Shown: one piece after another, positions 1-17,183 of the stretch
How the letters are laid out: each line of letters opens with the position of its first letter
How positions within the stretch are numbered: position 1 is the first letter of the stretch
DNA from: Bryoerythrophyllum caledonicum
Lineage: Eukaryota > Streptophyta > Bryopsida > Pottiales > Pottiaceae
Assembly (NCBI GenBank): GCA_963971425.1
Contig: OZ020514.1
Span: 11,785,218-11,849,217 of the forward strand
Reading direction: 5' to 3'
Length of the DNA stretch: 64,000 nt
Notes under the pieces: model-generated
The model's input: only the letters and a program-made list of their open reading frames with translations
The model's database searches: none
Told to the model about the DNA's origin: nothing
Position numbers and translations under genes: made by a program

Positions 1-1
1 C

Positions 2-1367
2 AGCATTGAGCGCTTGGGGAAAACTCTGGTGAAGAGACTTCGACAGCCAAAGCTTGGAAGTCCAAAATTCCTGGCCCTGCACCTGCGCTTCGATAAGGTA
101 TTACCAAGAGTAAAGTTATTATTTCTATAAGTTGCTTGCCTCCTCTTTTGACTACTCTTTCCTCAATCACAGAAGAGCTCGGTGATCTCATCCTTCAATC
201 CGGTGCTTGCTGGTCTCCAAACTCACATCCTTAGTGTGTTTTCTCTACTGACTTTTTGACTGATTTGCAGGACATGGCCGCACATTCGGCGTGCGACTTT
301 GGAGGCGGCAAGTCAGAGCGCGTGGCGCTGGCCAAGTACCGGAGTGTGGTGTGGCAAGGGCGAGTGAGGAATGCACAGCTCTCAGACAAGGAGCTTCGTG
401 ACAGGGGCAAGTGTCCCATGACCCCTGAGGAAGTGGGCATCATGTTGGCAGCGCTGGGGTTCAGCCCTCACACTCACGTTTTCCTAGCTTCCCACACTGT
501 AAGTTTTTGCTCAACCTGAAAGTTATCTACAAGATACCCCCTTTTTTTGCATCAAAATCATCTCTCATGGTAGAAACTCTTTCAAAGACGGCTAGCACTA
601 GTTTGAAGACCACCAATCTCTTCTTCCATTGACTGAATTGAAGGAGAACACCACCAAACTCTTCTAGCTGTTTAGAACGAGGAAAGAGTAGTAAAGAAAG
701 GAGTTCTCCTACAGAAACCTCGACAAATAACTAGTTCCTAACATTGTACTCATCTTGATGTTTTGTCATGAACGCTTTACACACCTTGATTCCTTTTCGG
801 CAGGTTTATGGCGGCTCTGAGAGGATGAGTTTTCTGCAAAACTTGTTCCCTAAGATGGTCACCAAACACACTCTGGCCACGGCGGAGGAGCTACAACCAT
901 TCGCCGGAAAAGCCTCACAACTAGCAGCCATTGACTACCATGTTGCTCTTCACAGCGACATCTTCATCTCCGCATCACGTGGCAACATGCACAATAGCCT
1001 GGTAAGTCCATCAGTTTCACCACTAAAAACCACAGCACAAACATGAAGTGCTCAAGCGAAAAATGACTTAAAACCTCTCCGTGTTTGAATTAGTTGTGAA
1101 TTCACCAAAGCTCTTTTTGGCCTGTTTTTTGTTGATTTCCAGGCTGCGCATCGCACATACTTGGATGTGAGGAAGACAATCAAGCCGGATTTCAACCTGA
1201 TGGCGCGCCTGTTTGCGAACGAGAGCCTGAGCTGGAATGAGTTCCGAAATAAGGTGGTGGAGGGCCACAAAGCAAGAGCAGGGCAGGTGACGTTGCGAGA
1301 ACCTACTCAGTCCATTTACACTTATCCTGCGCCAGATTGTATGTGCACCACTCGACGAATTCCTTAG
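2..1367 (+). CDS. Plant O-fucosyltransferase family protein, 3' portion
   Basis: Partial gene running in from the left edge. Four exons with GT-AG borders: 2-97, 271-498, 804-1001 and 1143-1367 (stop TAG). The joined protein has the plant GDP-fucose O-fucosyltransferase C-terminal half: LALHLRFDKDM, then VYGGSERM, DYHVALHSDIFISASRGNM and the family tail QSIYTYPAPDCMC, ending about seven residues later. By family knowledge these are Golgi type II membrane enzymes; the N-terminal anchor and first catalytic part lie outside the window. All visible exons are open and in phase, so the gene looks intact. The exact subfamily (substrate) cannot be told from this half. Confidence 0.9.
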
Positions 1368-1429
1368 AAATTTACTTCTGCTCCTTCCTTCTAGAAATCA
1401 TGTTTTTTGCATTGAAACTCTTGTCAGTA

Positions 1430-1640
1430 GGATGCTTGTAGTTACTGATTAGATTAAATGTTTGTAGTCATTGATTAGATGGTTGTAATCATTGATTATT
1501 GTAGTTATTGATTAGATTTTTTGTAGTCATTGCTTACATGTTTGTAGTCATTGATTATTGTAGTTATTGATTAGATTTTTGTAGTCATTGATTAGGATGT
1601 TTGTATCTAGTGATTAGATGTTTGTAGTTAGTATTAAAGA
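1430..1640. repeat. AT-rich minisatellite just downstream of the O-fucosyltransferase gene
   Basis: Head-to-tail degenerate units built on TTTGTAGTCATTGATTAGA, about 20-40 bp each, repeated some eight times. It lies within 70 bp of the stop codon, so it may be in the 3' UTR. Confidence 0.85.
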
Positions 1641-2262
1641 ATACATGAGAGCCTAAGGCTTTTGTGATAGTCTTTAAATATGGTCTTTTTCTTCCCTGCA
1701 CAAACATGTCATTAGTTTGACTCAAGATAATGGCATATTTTTTTACTACACATTGCATAAATTTCATGCATTTATGTTCCACCTTGTGTTGGATCATTGC
1801 ATGCCAAAAGTTACAAGTGATAGAGGTGTTCAAGATAAGAGAAATGGCCTTGCAATGTACTGGGGTTTAGAAAGTAGCCATTTACATGAGAAAGTAACTT
1901 TATTTTTCAAATAAAGAAAATAATTGTTGGATCTAAAATCCAAACAATGAATAGAATCATTATGCCTTCTTCTACTAGTAGAAGTTTTTTGTTTGAAAAA
2001 AAAGTAATGTCCTTAATTTCTATGCATTTTAAAGTAAAAACAATGAGGGTTGCTAAGAACTTTCTTTCACTACTACACGCCTTAAAATTTGCACTATTCA
2101 CATCTACAATATAACTATTCACTTCTATAATACCATGCCTAGCCGCCCTAAACTTGAGCTTTTGATGTTTGAAGCACCATATCCTTTCCCTTATAAGTCC
2201 AAAAAAAAATAAAAATATACATCTCCGCAAAATAACCCATGTTTAGTCAAGAATCATATGTA
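1641..2262. other. AT-rich intergenic DNA, no gene seen
   Basis: Short ORFs on both strands have no recognisable protein features. Nothing further is supported here. Confidence 0.5.
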
Positions 2263-3332
2263 CAGTACCCGGCAATAAGTATACATTTATGTACGCTTCC
2301 ACACTACAGTGCTGCCAACTTTGACACCCTTCTAAGAGCTAAAAAATTGTCATTTTACCATGAAAGTTTTTGCACAAGATCACTTCTATGTTGACAACAT
2401 GTGTGCAAATTTTCAAAGCCAGAAGATGAATACAAAAAAAGATATTCAAAATCTACCAACATGTGTAGTTGTGAGCCATTCACAACTAAAAAATTTAATT
2501 CTTGGGAGAGTGCCAAAGTTGGCAGCAGTGAAATGTTTCTCACAACAATTCTTTTCTCCCCACTCCCTTGTTCTGATGAGGCTTTTTCTTTGTTTTGGTT
2601 TACATCCTTATGGTTACTTGTTACATAGTGTCTATCCTCGAGAGGGGGAAGTAGCCCCATACTACTAATTCCTTGCGTGGTCAGCACGGTCTTAGTGGTG
2701 GTGCGAAGAGACACTTTATTCACGCCGGTCCCCTTCGGGAACCGGCGTTCTTCTTCTTCTTTTTCTCACAACTACACATGTTGGTAGATTTCAAAAATCT
2801 TTTGTTATGTGTATATTTTAGTCTTCAAATTTGGCACACATATAATCAACATAGAGATAGTTTCATGCCAAAAATTTCATGGGAGAAAACATCCCATCAA
2901 CCCTTGGGAGTGTATCAAAGCTGGCCACAAGTGAAATGTTTCTCACATGTTGGTAGATTTGGAATTTTTATTTTTTGCGTGGATCTTCTGGACTTGAAAT
3001 TTTTCGCACATGTAACCAACATAGAGATGATCTCATGCTAAAAATTCCATGGGCAAAAAAATTCTTTCAATCCTTGGAAGGGTGTCAAAATTGGCAACTG
3101 TGAAACGTTTCTCACAGCTTCACATGTTGGCAAATTTTGAATATCTTTTCTTGTACTCATCTTCTGGACTTGAAATTTCGCACACATGTTGTCAACGTAG
3201 AAATGATCTTGTACCAAAAATCTCATGGTGAAATGACAAATTTTCAGTCCTTAAAAGGGTGTCAAAATTGGCAGCAGTGTAGTGCAGAAACTCACCTAAG
3301 CAAAAAGAACATATACTCACTGCCGGGTACCG
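2263..3332. mobile_element. TA-flanked, TIR-bearing non-autonomous element (Tc1/mariner-pogo-like MITE) with internal repeats
   Basis: The left end CAGTACCCGGCAATAAGTAT and the right end (inverted GTACCCGGCAGTGAGTATAT) form terminal inverted repeats, with dinucleotide TA on both sides (2261-2262, 3333-3334). CAGT termini plus a TA duplication are typical of the Tc1/mariner/pogo group. The inverted similarity continues inward: 2304-2480 matches the reverse complement of about 3120-3300. The middle carries degenerate ~170-bp units (around 2755, 2940 and 3110) containing TTCACATGTTGGTAGATTT. No transposase ORF is present. The block at about 2630-2760 looks unrelated to the units. Confidence 0.7.
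2722..2748. other. Perfect GC-rich hairpin inside the MITE
   Basis: ACGCCGGT is followed 11 bases later by its inverse ACCGGCGT, with an inner CCC/GGG pairing around a TTC loop. It stands out in AT-rich surroundings. Function is unknown. Confidence 0.6.
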
Positions 3333-3334
3333 TA

Positions 3335-3892
3335 AATGCACGTGTTTAACCCTTAGAACGTCAGTAAAGAATCGCATGTATAGGCATGTGTTTCACTCTA
3401 TAGAATACACATAAACTCTAGCAGGACTTACACCTTTGGGTTCAAGATTCTTCAACTAACATCTTTCATACGGAGGTCATTTCTATGTCGGAACCTTATC
3501 ATATTCAAATACGACACCATACATGTAGAATACAGTGGGCACCTTCTGAAGGGTTAAACGACCCCACCCAGAGACGCAGCGAACCGCAACCGGCCGCGGC
3601 CGGCCGTCGATGACCGTGACGTGACGCGACCAGCCGCAGGCGCGCGGCAAGGATGTAGCGTACTACGAGGTCATCCCTCGGAACTCGCAGTGGGAGTGGA
3701 GATGGCGCAGCGCCCGTCGCCACCAATGCGCGGGGCGAAGGGAGTCGCCATGGCTCGCGAGCATCGCCAGGAGAATCGCCGCGTCGGTGGAGCGAGGAGG
3801 CCGCAGCCTCACTAGGGTTTTGGGCCTGATGAAAGCGCACTTGTGGTGATGGCCCGCTGCGTGGGCCGGGAATTCGCGGGGAGGGCGGCGCC
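3335..3892. other. 5' flank of PCF11 copy A, GC-rich from about 3,560
   Basis: Composition changes from AT-rich to strongly GC/CpG-rich at about 3,560, as expected for a plant housekeeping promoter and 5' leader. No TATA box stands out close to the start codon. The ORFs here have no recognisable product. Confidence 0.45.
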
Positions 3893-3939
3893 ATGAGGAT
3901 GCGGGGAGGAGGAGCAGGGCGCTACGAGATGGCGGCGTC

Positions 3940-3943
<4 letters not shown>
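3893..3943 (+). promoter_or_regulatory. Overlapping upstream ORF created by a 47-bp tandem duplication of the start region
   Basis: ATG at 3893 opens a 16-codon ORF whose TGA (3941-3943) overlaps the main ATG (3940) in an ATGA arrangement. The block 3893-3939 is an imperfect copy of 3940-3986, so the start region has been duplicated in tandem. The geometry would allow termination-reinitiation. Copy B lacks this duplication. Confidence 0.55.
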
Positions 3944-10069
<6,126 letters not shown>

Positions 10070-10376
10070 GATATGTGAGGTGTTTGGGTGTAAGCCAGCA
10101 CGTGTACAAGTGTGACGGAAGAGATGTAGGAAGAGGTCCGATGAGGATGAGAAAGCATGGACGGTTGACAGGCCCTTTGATTGAGTGCGTGAGGCGGTGT
10201 GTTAGTCACGGAAGGGAGTGCTTTGATGTGGATGAACGCGTCCGATGAAGGGTGGCCTGAGGAATATGCTCAGGTCCCCCGTTTGACACCAGTGGTGTGT
10301 TGAGACGGGGTTGTGGTCATGTGGTGGTCTTGTTGATGGATGGTGTGAAAATGGTGCAGTCCATGTTAACAAGTTA

Positions 10377-11997
10377 CTTCCACGGTCAATCGCACTTGCA
10401 GTTTTTTAGCTGTTTGTTGCTAGAATCCCTTAACCGCGCTGCAGTCCTATTGTGACTCGGTTGTTGCTCATGGCAGGTTGGTTATCGATGGACCAATTTG
10501 CTAGTATCATTAGAGGTGGATTTAACGGTTCTGAGTGCTCTCTGTATCTACTTGGCTTGTCAGCATCAGGATACGTTGAATCTGATATTTTAGTTTGTAT
10601 GCATGTATTCTGGAGGTCGTTTTGTCATAGTTTTTCATTAGGATTAGTGGTAGGTGGGAGGAGAGAGATATCTTTTTTTTTTGTCAGCTTTGTGAGCTTG
10701 GAGGGCGAGTTGTGTAGCATCTGGAACAGGATGTAGAATATTGTGGAAAGCTTTGAAGTGGATGCGTCATTATTCTGCTTCACAGGCCATATGGCTCGAT
10801 TTGTTCTAATTTTTCTCAAGTTTAATCAAATATTTGATGACTCGTCCTTTGCGGTTTGCATTTTTCACTTGTCTGTGCGAGGGTTTTGAGTTGAGTTAGG
10901 ATATTTTGGTTTGTTCAAGTTGGGTTTAAACCCTTTTGACGACGGAAGAGTCTACAAGAGTCATAGATTATGTGAAACATTGTTAAGACAATGGGTACAT
11001 TTCACTTTCCTGTGGTGGGTTTGGACACCACTTGGGTTTGGACACTCCTATCAAATTTATTATTTTTTTCAATTGAATGGGTATTGCATAGGTATTACAT
11101 GAGTATTGCCTAGATATTACATGGGTATGACCTTGGCATTACATGGGTATCACCTTAGACAAATCTCTTATATTTTCCAATTTTTTGGATAGTTTCCATG
11201 TTGAATTAATTATGTACAAACCCGACCAACGCAAAGGGTAGCACAAAGTACCCCAGAAAATTCCTTGACTATTTCTCACTACAAACACTTCAAAACTCCT
11301 CATTTTTAGAGCAAAGGATGAAATGGATAATGAAGTCATTATTTTTATCTCCAGTCGCAAGACCTTCATTTTTATGAGGAAATCGTTTTTTCTTAGCACC
11401 TTGCCCCAAAAATGTGAGAAAATTTTGACAATGTGGAATGTTTTGTTTTTGACACTCAAGGCACTACACGGGTATCACCTAGGCATTACAAATGTATCAC
11501 CTCTACATGCCTAGGCATTGCACAAGTGTCATCTAGGCATTTCATGGGTATCATCTAGACAAATCTCTTAAACTTTCCTTATTGTGAATTAGTTTGGTCT
11601 AGGACAAACCAACGGTAGGATATGTGGATGCTTGGACGTAATGATTTCTAAAGTGGCTTGAATAGCTTATTTAACTCCTTCAACCTCTAAATTTTCTTTG
11701 AAATTTCACACAAAAAACATTTCAAAACTATTAATTCTTTGCAATGAATAGGGAAGGAACATAAAATCATATTTCAAGTTTAACTCGTAGGATCTCATTT
11801 AACACTTGATAAATAACATACTCACAAATTTTCCTCAACTTTGACCGCATGGATTGAAAGATTGCAGTGTTTGAAGTAGAAAAAATGGTTCATTTTTATC
11901 CGTGCGTTGAGAGGATCAACAGACTTTGACTTCACTTGGTGTCAAAGTTTTGCACTACACAAGGTCTAAATTTTATATCGTCATGTTGAAGATGATA
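10377..11997. other. Spacer, inner-left part: no gene; short direct-repeat arrays and the start of an old TTAA-type repeat (R0)
   Basis: 10,377-11,070 shows nothing recognisable. About 11,076-11,160 and 11,455-11,560 carry tandem units built on CATTACATGGGTATCACCTA. From about 11,690 the sequence matches the first ~300 bp of the ~950-bp repeat family seen at 47.5-48.5 kb; this copy (R0) is interrupted at 11,997 by R1 and resumes at 18,124. Confidence 0.6.
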
Positions 11998-12296
11998 TTA
12001 ACCCCTTAAGGACCATTGTCCCGAAATGGGCTTTTTGAAAGTTCGGTCAGGTTCCTATGGTGTCAATTTTCAACATTCTTCTTTGAAATTTTCGCTATAG
12101 AAAGACATTTCCAAGAGCTTAGTGGGAAAACAATTTCTTCCTAAATTGGACATTTGATGAAAAAGTTATAGGGTTTTGAATTTTAAATGGGGTCGGCGGG
12201 CACCTCGGGCACCTCCAAAAACTATTGATAGGACACTCTATTGAAAGTGAGATTTTCAGTACTCGCAAGTAATATTATTTCCCTTCATGTTGTCAA

Positions 12297-12577
12297 TGTT
12301 GAGATAGCCTAAAATAGCCTAGCTACTCTTACTTAAACTCCCGGGTCCACTGTAGTTAGGCGGTATTTATGAGACTTACCTACCTAATTAGGATAGGTAA
12401 GTAAACTTACCTACCTAATTATGGCAGTCTTGATTACATCGCCCACTACTGAATTAGGTGGCTGATTGGCTATTAATGCCACCTAACCACCTCTTAAGTA
12501 TATAAGAGCTGACCTCACCCGGTCAGAGCTCTCTTTCATGTGGACATGGTGGTGTTGTATATTGTCCTCTCCTAACA
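12297..12577 (+). repeat. 5' LTR of the Copia element
   Basis: 281 bp, TG...CA ends. It contains a TATA-like stretch AAGTATATAAGAGC near 12,496, a plausible core promoter. An internal inverted pair of ACTTACCTACCTAATTA motifs surrounds GGATAGGTAAGTA. Confidence 0.95.
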
Positions 12578-12589
12578 CGTTATCAGCAC
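12578..12589 (+). promoter_or_regulatory. Copia primer-binding site
   Basis: CGTTATCAGCAC directly follows the 5' LTR. It is not the common initiator-Met type (TGGTATCAGAGC). It is complementary to the anticodon arm of plant tRNA-Ile, recalled as GTGCTAATAACG, at every position if the wobble A is inosine pairing with C. The tRNA sequence is from memory. Confidence 0.6.
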
Positions 12590-12768
12590 TGTATAGCTCA
12601 TATTCCTAGAAAGCACAATTCGTTTCACTGTTCATTTTTCTGACACACTCCGAATCTGCACTACAGTTGTTTAGACAGAAGACTTTATTACCAAGAGATT
12701 GAGCGGCCGGAGTGACGTCAACTTTTTAGGAATCCCCCACTAGAGCCATAGGCACACACCACCTCGCG

Positions 12769-15700
12769 ATGGCGACGGTGATAAAACCAAGAGAGACACG
12801 AACCACCCCACTTTTCTTCGACCCACTTGAGGCAGACGGCTCGAATTACCTTAATTGGTACGTCGATATGAAGACCTACTTGAGCGCGGAGGAGCTGATC
12901 GTCACGCTGGAGGGAGAGCCCGAGGCGGAGATACCAGCCACCTACAAGTGGCAGACGCTTCTCATCATCCGGCGACACATCGATGCGTCCCTGCGTCAAC
13001 AATACATACAGGTTGAAGATCCGGCGGTACTCTGGTCAGCATTGGAAGCGCGCTTCAAGCATGAGGAAACGATTTTCCTCCCCCAAGCCCGCAGCGACTG
13101 GCTCAGTCTGCGCGTACTGGATTTTCCGAATTTCATCGCGTTCAACTCCGAACTACACCGCATCGTCGCGCAGCTTCGCCTCTGCGGCGACACGGTTACC
13201 GACGTCGACTTAATCGATAAGACCCTCTCAACTTTTCCCCCCGCATGTGCTATTCTAGCTCAGCAGTACCGTAACATGCGATTTACACAACATTCGGAGC
13301 TTATGTCATATTTGCTTTTAGCTGAAAAGCAGCAGCAGATGCTCCTTAAAAACGCCGAGGCGCGACCTGCGAAGGAGGTTCACACAAGCGAAGTAAAGGA
13401 GAGCCGCAAGCAGCCCAACTCGACGACGCCGTCGAAGTCGACAAACCCCAGGCGAGAAACCCACAGTGCGGAGGCTCCCAGGCGACGATCCCGAGGCGAT
13501 TGGCGCCCCCCACGTCGTGATCAACAGCAATCAGACAAGAACCCGAGGTACACACATCGACCCGATAAGTCGACAAGTACATCAGGGAGTGGATCGCGAG
13601 GGTCATGTCACAAGTGTGGTCGTCCAGGGCACTTTCTTAAGGATTGTCGAGCGTCACAATATATCGTCGACATGTATAGAGAGTTAAAGTCCTTAAGGGA
13701 AGGAAAGAGAGAAACCCATACTCTCGATGCCCCCTCCCTTACGCTAAACGATGTCGACCCAGAAAACTATATGGTACAGTTTGGGTCACAACCTAGCAAA
13801 GCGAGAGTTGCTTTGTTAGACAGTGCGTCCACTCACACCATTCTCCAAGACCCGGCGTTCTTTGAGTTCAGAACTAGGAACGAGCCGTGGCAAACTTGTG
13901 ATATAATCACCATCGCAGGCAAGCGGACCTTTAAATTCCGCGAGGGCCGGGCAAACATAGTCTTGCCCGGGGGAGCCCCCCTCACCTGCAAGAGGGCAAT
14001 GTATGTCCCGGATGCCCCCCGGAGTCTGATCAGCTACCGGGATTTACGGGCCAATCAAATCCACGTTTCTACCGCGGTAGGAATTGATGATGAGGTCCTC
14101 GAGCTACGGCAAGGCGAGAGACTCCTTGCCACCGCACACGCGGGAGCCACCGGCCTGTACGAGCTGCCCCTTGTTGGCGCTGTACCTAGCCCCGCTCGTA
14201 AGAGTGAGGAAGAGGATGGCGGACGTAGATCCCCATGCCTACCCCTGAAAGGGGTGCCGATGTCCTTTTTGACAACCAGCACGAAGGCTGATGTTTGGCA
14301 TCGCCGGCTAGGGCACCCTGGGACGACCATGATGAGAAAAATGGTCCCGACCTTAGTCGGTCACGACCTCTGCACACGGGAGGCGGAGCGCGTAGAGGAG
14401 TGCGCGGCGTGTATACAAGGCAAGCTCATCCGCCAGCCGTCGCGATGGACGCTCCCGACAGAAATGCCCGCCCCGCTGCATCGGCTCCACGGTGACATAT
14501 GTGGGCCGATCAACCCAAAATCAGGTCAGTTCCAGTACTTCTTTGTCTTGGTCGACGCATCGGGTAGACATGCTGAGGTTTCCCTGCTCACAACCCGTAA
14601 CATGGTTTTTCCTAAAACCCTAGCTATGATTATCCGGTTTAGAACCCATTTTCCCGATAATCAGATTTGTTTTCTTAGGATGGACAACGCCTTAGAGTTC
14701 AAATCACAAGCTTTTGAGGATTTTTGCACCGCAACTGGTATATCACTCACATATTCAGCCCCTTACGAGCACTCACAAAACGGACTAGCAGAAGCCTATA
14801 TCAAAAAGATCCAACTGATCGTTAGGCCCCTCCTAATACACGCTAGCTTAGCACCTGAGTTCTGGGGTCACGCCGTCTTACACGCGGCCGTCCTGCTGCG
14901 CCTAAGACCCACACTATTACTCACACAGTCACCCCTCGAGATGGCGTCCGGTCGGACACCGAACGTAGCCCACCTCCGCACTTTTGGCTGCGAAGTGTGG
15001 ATCCCAGCCCCCGAACCCCAACAGAAAACCATCACCCCTCATAGAAATCGAGGGATTTACCTTGGTTATGATTCCCCCAGTGTTATTAGATATAAACTGA
15101 TCAATAGAGATGATATTCACAAAGCTCGGTTCCAGAATTGTAAGTTCATAGAAACTAGATTCCCGAGTGCCCAAACCAAAACCAAACATAGCAATCTAAA
15201 CTTTAGATCACCAGAAACCTTGACCCTGAATCCAAATCCTCGTACGACGTTAACCGACTCAGAAGTTAGAAAGATTTTAAATCTCCAGAACCTCGCCGAG
15301 AAGATCCCAGATGGCTTCTACTCCGGTCCCCGGATAGTTCGTAGCCCGGTCCCCGGATCAGGAAATCCCGCATCAGAACCCGTTAAGAAACGGAAACTAA
15401 ACCATACACCCCGTTCCCGGGCACCCACAGTATTAAACACCGAACTAGAACAGCCCTGGGACGACGTAGAAATGTTTTTGTCAAGTCTTGCGACCCTGGA
15501 CTCAGATCCCCTTACATTAAAACAGGCCCAAAAGAGTGACGAATGGCCCCAGTGGGAAAAAGCCATAGAAGCAGAATATAGTTCCCTTAGAAAACGAGGA
15601 GTTTTCGGACCACTAGTGACCAATCTGCTAGATAAACCAATTGGACACAAGCTAATATTTACACGCAAACGAAACGACCTAGGGGAAGTCATCAGATTTA

Positions 15701-17115
15701 AAGTAAGATTAGTCGCCCAGGGTTTCACCCAAAAACCCGGCATAGACTTCGAACAAACTTACTCCCCCGTTATGGATAGTACATCCTTCCGCTACCTTCT
15801 AAGCTTAGCCGTCCAGCTTTCCTTAGAAACCCGCTTGCTCGACGTGGTGACAACATACTTATACGGCGACCTAGACGCCGAAATCCATATCCAGCCCCCT
15901 CCCGGATTTCTCCCCGATCAGACCAAGCCTATCCCTGGAAAATATTCTGGTCTCAAGATCAGAAAGGCACTTTATGGCTTGAAACAAGCCGGCCGAGCTT
16001 GGTATCACCATCTCAAAACCTACCTACTGTCGCAGGGATTTACAAATGACCCCGCACTTCCGTGCATATTTGTCCTCAGAGACACGACGGGTTTTGTAAT
16101 TCTTGCAGTTTATGTGGATGATTTAAATTCAATAGGCACCGTAGCGCTTAGCGCACGAGTTGAAAAGTTACTCACAGACAAATTTGAGATGAAAGTGCTA
16201 GGCCGTACTTCATTTTGTCTTGGCCTGCAAATTCAACACTATCCAGATGGAAGCATCCTTCTACATCAGCAGACCTACGTGAAGAAGCTTTTGCTGCTCT
16301 TCAACATGGCCGACGCCAACGCGCTGTCCGCCCCAATGATCGGGAAAAGTCGCACCGACGAGGACCCTTATCGGCCAGCAGAAGAGGAGGAAGAGGAAGT
16401 GGATCGGCCCAAGTATTTAGCAGTTGTTGGAGCGCTACTCTATTTGGCGACCAACACCAGACCCGATATCTCCTTCGCCGTCAGCGTGCTTGCTCGCCAC
16501 AATCAAAAGCCAACCGATAGACACTGGCGAGGAGTTAAGCATCTCCTACGGTATCTGCGAGGGACGACAGACCTCGGCCTCCACTTCCACAAAACCAAGT
16601 CCAGCGCCATCACCGGCTATGCCGACGCCGGATTCAAGACGGATCCAGCCACGGGCAAATCTCAGACAGGCTACGTATTCATCAAGAACGGAGCGCCGAT
16701 ATCCTGGCGATCAACCAAACAGACGATCACGGCCACATCAACCAACCACGCGGAGTTAGTCGCATTTCACGAAGCATCCCGCGAAGCGGTTTGGATCCGC
16801 ACAATGCACTATACCATCTTCAAGATGAGCGGTATTTCACACCAGGAGGAGCCGATCACTTTATTTGAAGACAATGCAGCTTGTATTGAACAGGTTTCTT
16901 CTGGATTTATTAAGGCCGACCGTGTCAAGCATATCAGCCCTCATCTATTCAGTTACACACAAGATCTAATCGAAACACGGCAAATTCAAGCAAAGAAGAT
17001 TGCTTCAGCAGAAAATATTGCGGACGTACTTACGAAGGCTCTACCCGCACATCAACACCGCAAGCTGATCAAAGCAGCTGGCATGCGGACCCTCACGGAG
17101 TTAGCAAGCGAATAA
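12769..17115 (+). CDS. Copia gag-pol polyprotein, 1,448 residues, uninterrupted
   Basis: A single ORF carries all Copia domains in order. The Gag N-terminal part is followed by a CCHC zinc knuckle (CHKCGRPGHFLKDC, ~280-293), an aspartic protease (LLDSASTH, active D near 351), the integrase HHCC zinc region (WHRRLGHPG...CAAC, from ~510) and the integrase core with D~576, D~639 and E~674 (HGDICGP, RMDNALEF, NGLAEAY). Reverse transcriptase has YVDD near 1115, and RNase H has YADAGF (~1284) and EDNAA (~1367). The integrase-before-RT order defines Ty1/Copia. No stop or frameshift is seen, so the element may be autonomous. Gag and Pol are fused without a frameshift signal. Confidence 0.96.
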   Translation: MATVIKPRETRTTPLFFDPLEADGSNYLNWYVDMKTYLSAEELIVTLEGEPEAEIPATYKWQTLLIIRRHIDASLRQQYIQVEDPAVLWSALEARFKHEETIFLPQARSDWLSLRVLDFPNFIAFNSELHRIVAQLRLCGDTVTDVDLIDKTLSTFPPACAILAQQYRNMRFTQHSELMSYLLLAEKQQQMLLKNAEARPAKEVHTSEVKESRKQPNSTTPSKSTNPRRETHSAEAPRRRSRGDWRPPRRDQQQSDKNPRYTHRPDKSTSTSGSGSRGSCHKCGRPGHFLKDCRASQYIVDMYRELKSLREGKRETHTLDAPSLTLNDVDPENYMVQFGSQPSKARVALLDSASTHTILQDPAFFEFRTRNEPWQTCDIITIAGKRTFKFREGRANIVLPGGAPLTCKRAMYVPDAPRSLISYRDLRANQIHVSTAVGIDDEVLELRQGERLLATAHAGATGLYELPLVGAVPSPARKSEEEDGGRRSPCLPLKGVPMSFLTTSTKADVWHRRLGHPGTTMMRKMVPTLVGHDLCTREAERVEECAACIQGKLIRQPSRWTLPTEMPAPLHRLHGDICGPINPKSGQFQYFFVLVDASGRHAEVSLLTTRNMVFPKTLAMIIRFRTHFPDNQICFLRMDNALEFKSQAFEDFCTATGISLTYSAPYEHSQNGLAEAYIKKIQLIVRPLLIHASLAPEFWGHAVLHAAVLLRLRPTLLLTQSPLEMASGRTPNVAHLRTFGCEVWIPAPEPQQKTITPHRNRGIYLGYDSPSVIRYKLINRDDIHKARFQNCKFIETRFPSAQTKTKHSNLNFRSPETLTLNPNPRTTLTDSEVRKILNLQNLAEKIPDGFYSGPRIVRSPVPGSGNPASEPVKKRKLNHTPRSRAPTVLNTELEQPWDDVEMFLSSLATLDSDPLTLKQAQKSDEWPQWEKAIEAEYSSLRKRGVFGPLVTNLLDKPIGHKLIFTRKRNDLGEVIRFKVRLVAQGFTQKPGIDFEQTYSPVMDSTSFRYLLSLAVQLSLETRLLDVVTTYLYGDLDAEIHIQPPPGFLPDQTKPIPGKYSGLKIRKALYGLKQAGRAWYHHLKTYLLSQGFTNDPALPCIFVLRDTTGFVILAVYVDDLNSIGTVALSARVEKLLTDKFEMKVLGRTSFCLGLQIQHYPDGSILLHQQTYVKKLLLLFNMADANALSAPMIGKSRTDEDPYRPAEEEEEEVDRPKYLAVVGALLYLATNTRPDISFAVSVLARHNQKPTDRHWRGVKHLLRYLRGTTDLGLHFHKTKSSAITGYADAGFKTDPATGKSQTGYVFIKNGAPISWRSTKQTITATSTNHAELVAFHEASREAVWIRTMHYTIFKMSGISHQEEPITLFEDNAACIEQVSSGFIKADRVKHISPHLFSYTQDLIETRQIQAKKIASAENIADVLTKALPAHQHRKLIKAAGMRTLTELASE

Positions 17116-17174
17116 AGATTTTACTCTTTTTCTGCATTTTTACCGCAGTTTTTTAACGAGAAAATCATTTATTC

Positions 17175-17183
17175 GAGGAGGAG
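17175..17183 (+). promoter_or_regulatory. Copia polypurine tract
   Basis: GAGGAGGAG lies immediately 5' of the 3' LTR, the expected position for the plus-strand DNA primer. Confidence 0.85.

Noticed and set aside
12718..16759. Small ORFs on both strands within the Copia element
   Set aside because: Frame shadows of the gag-pol ORF.
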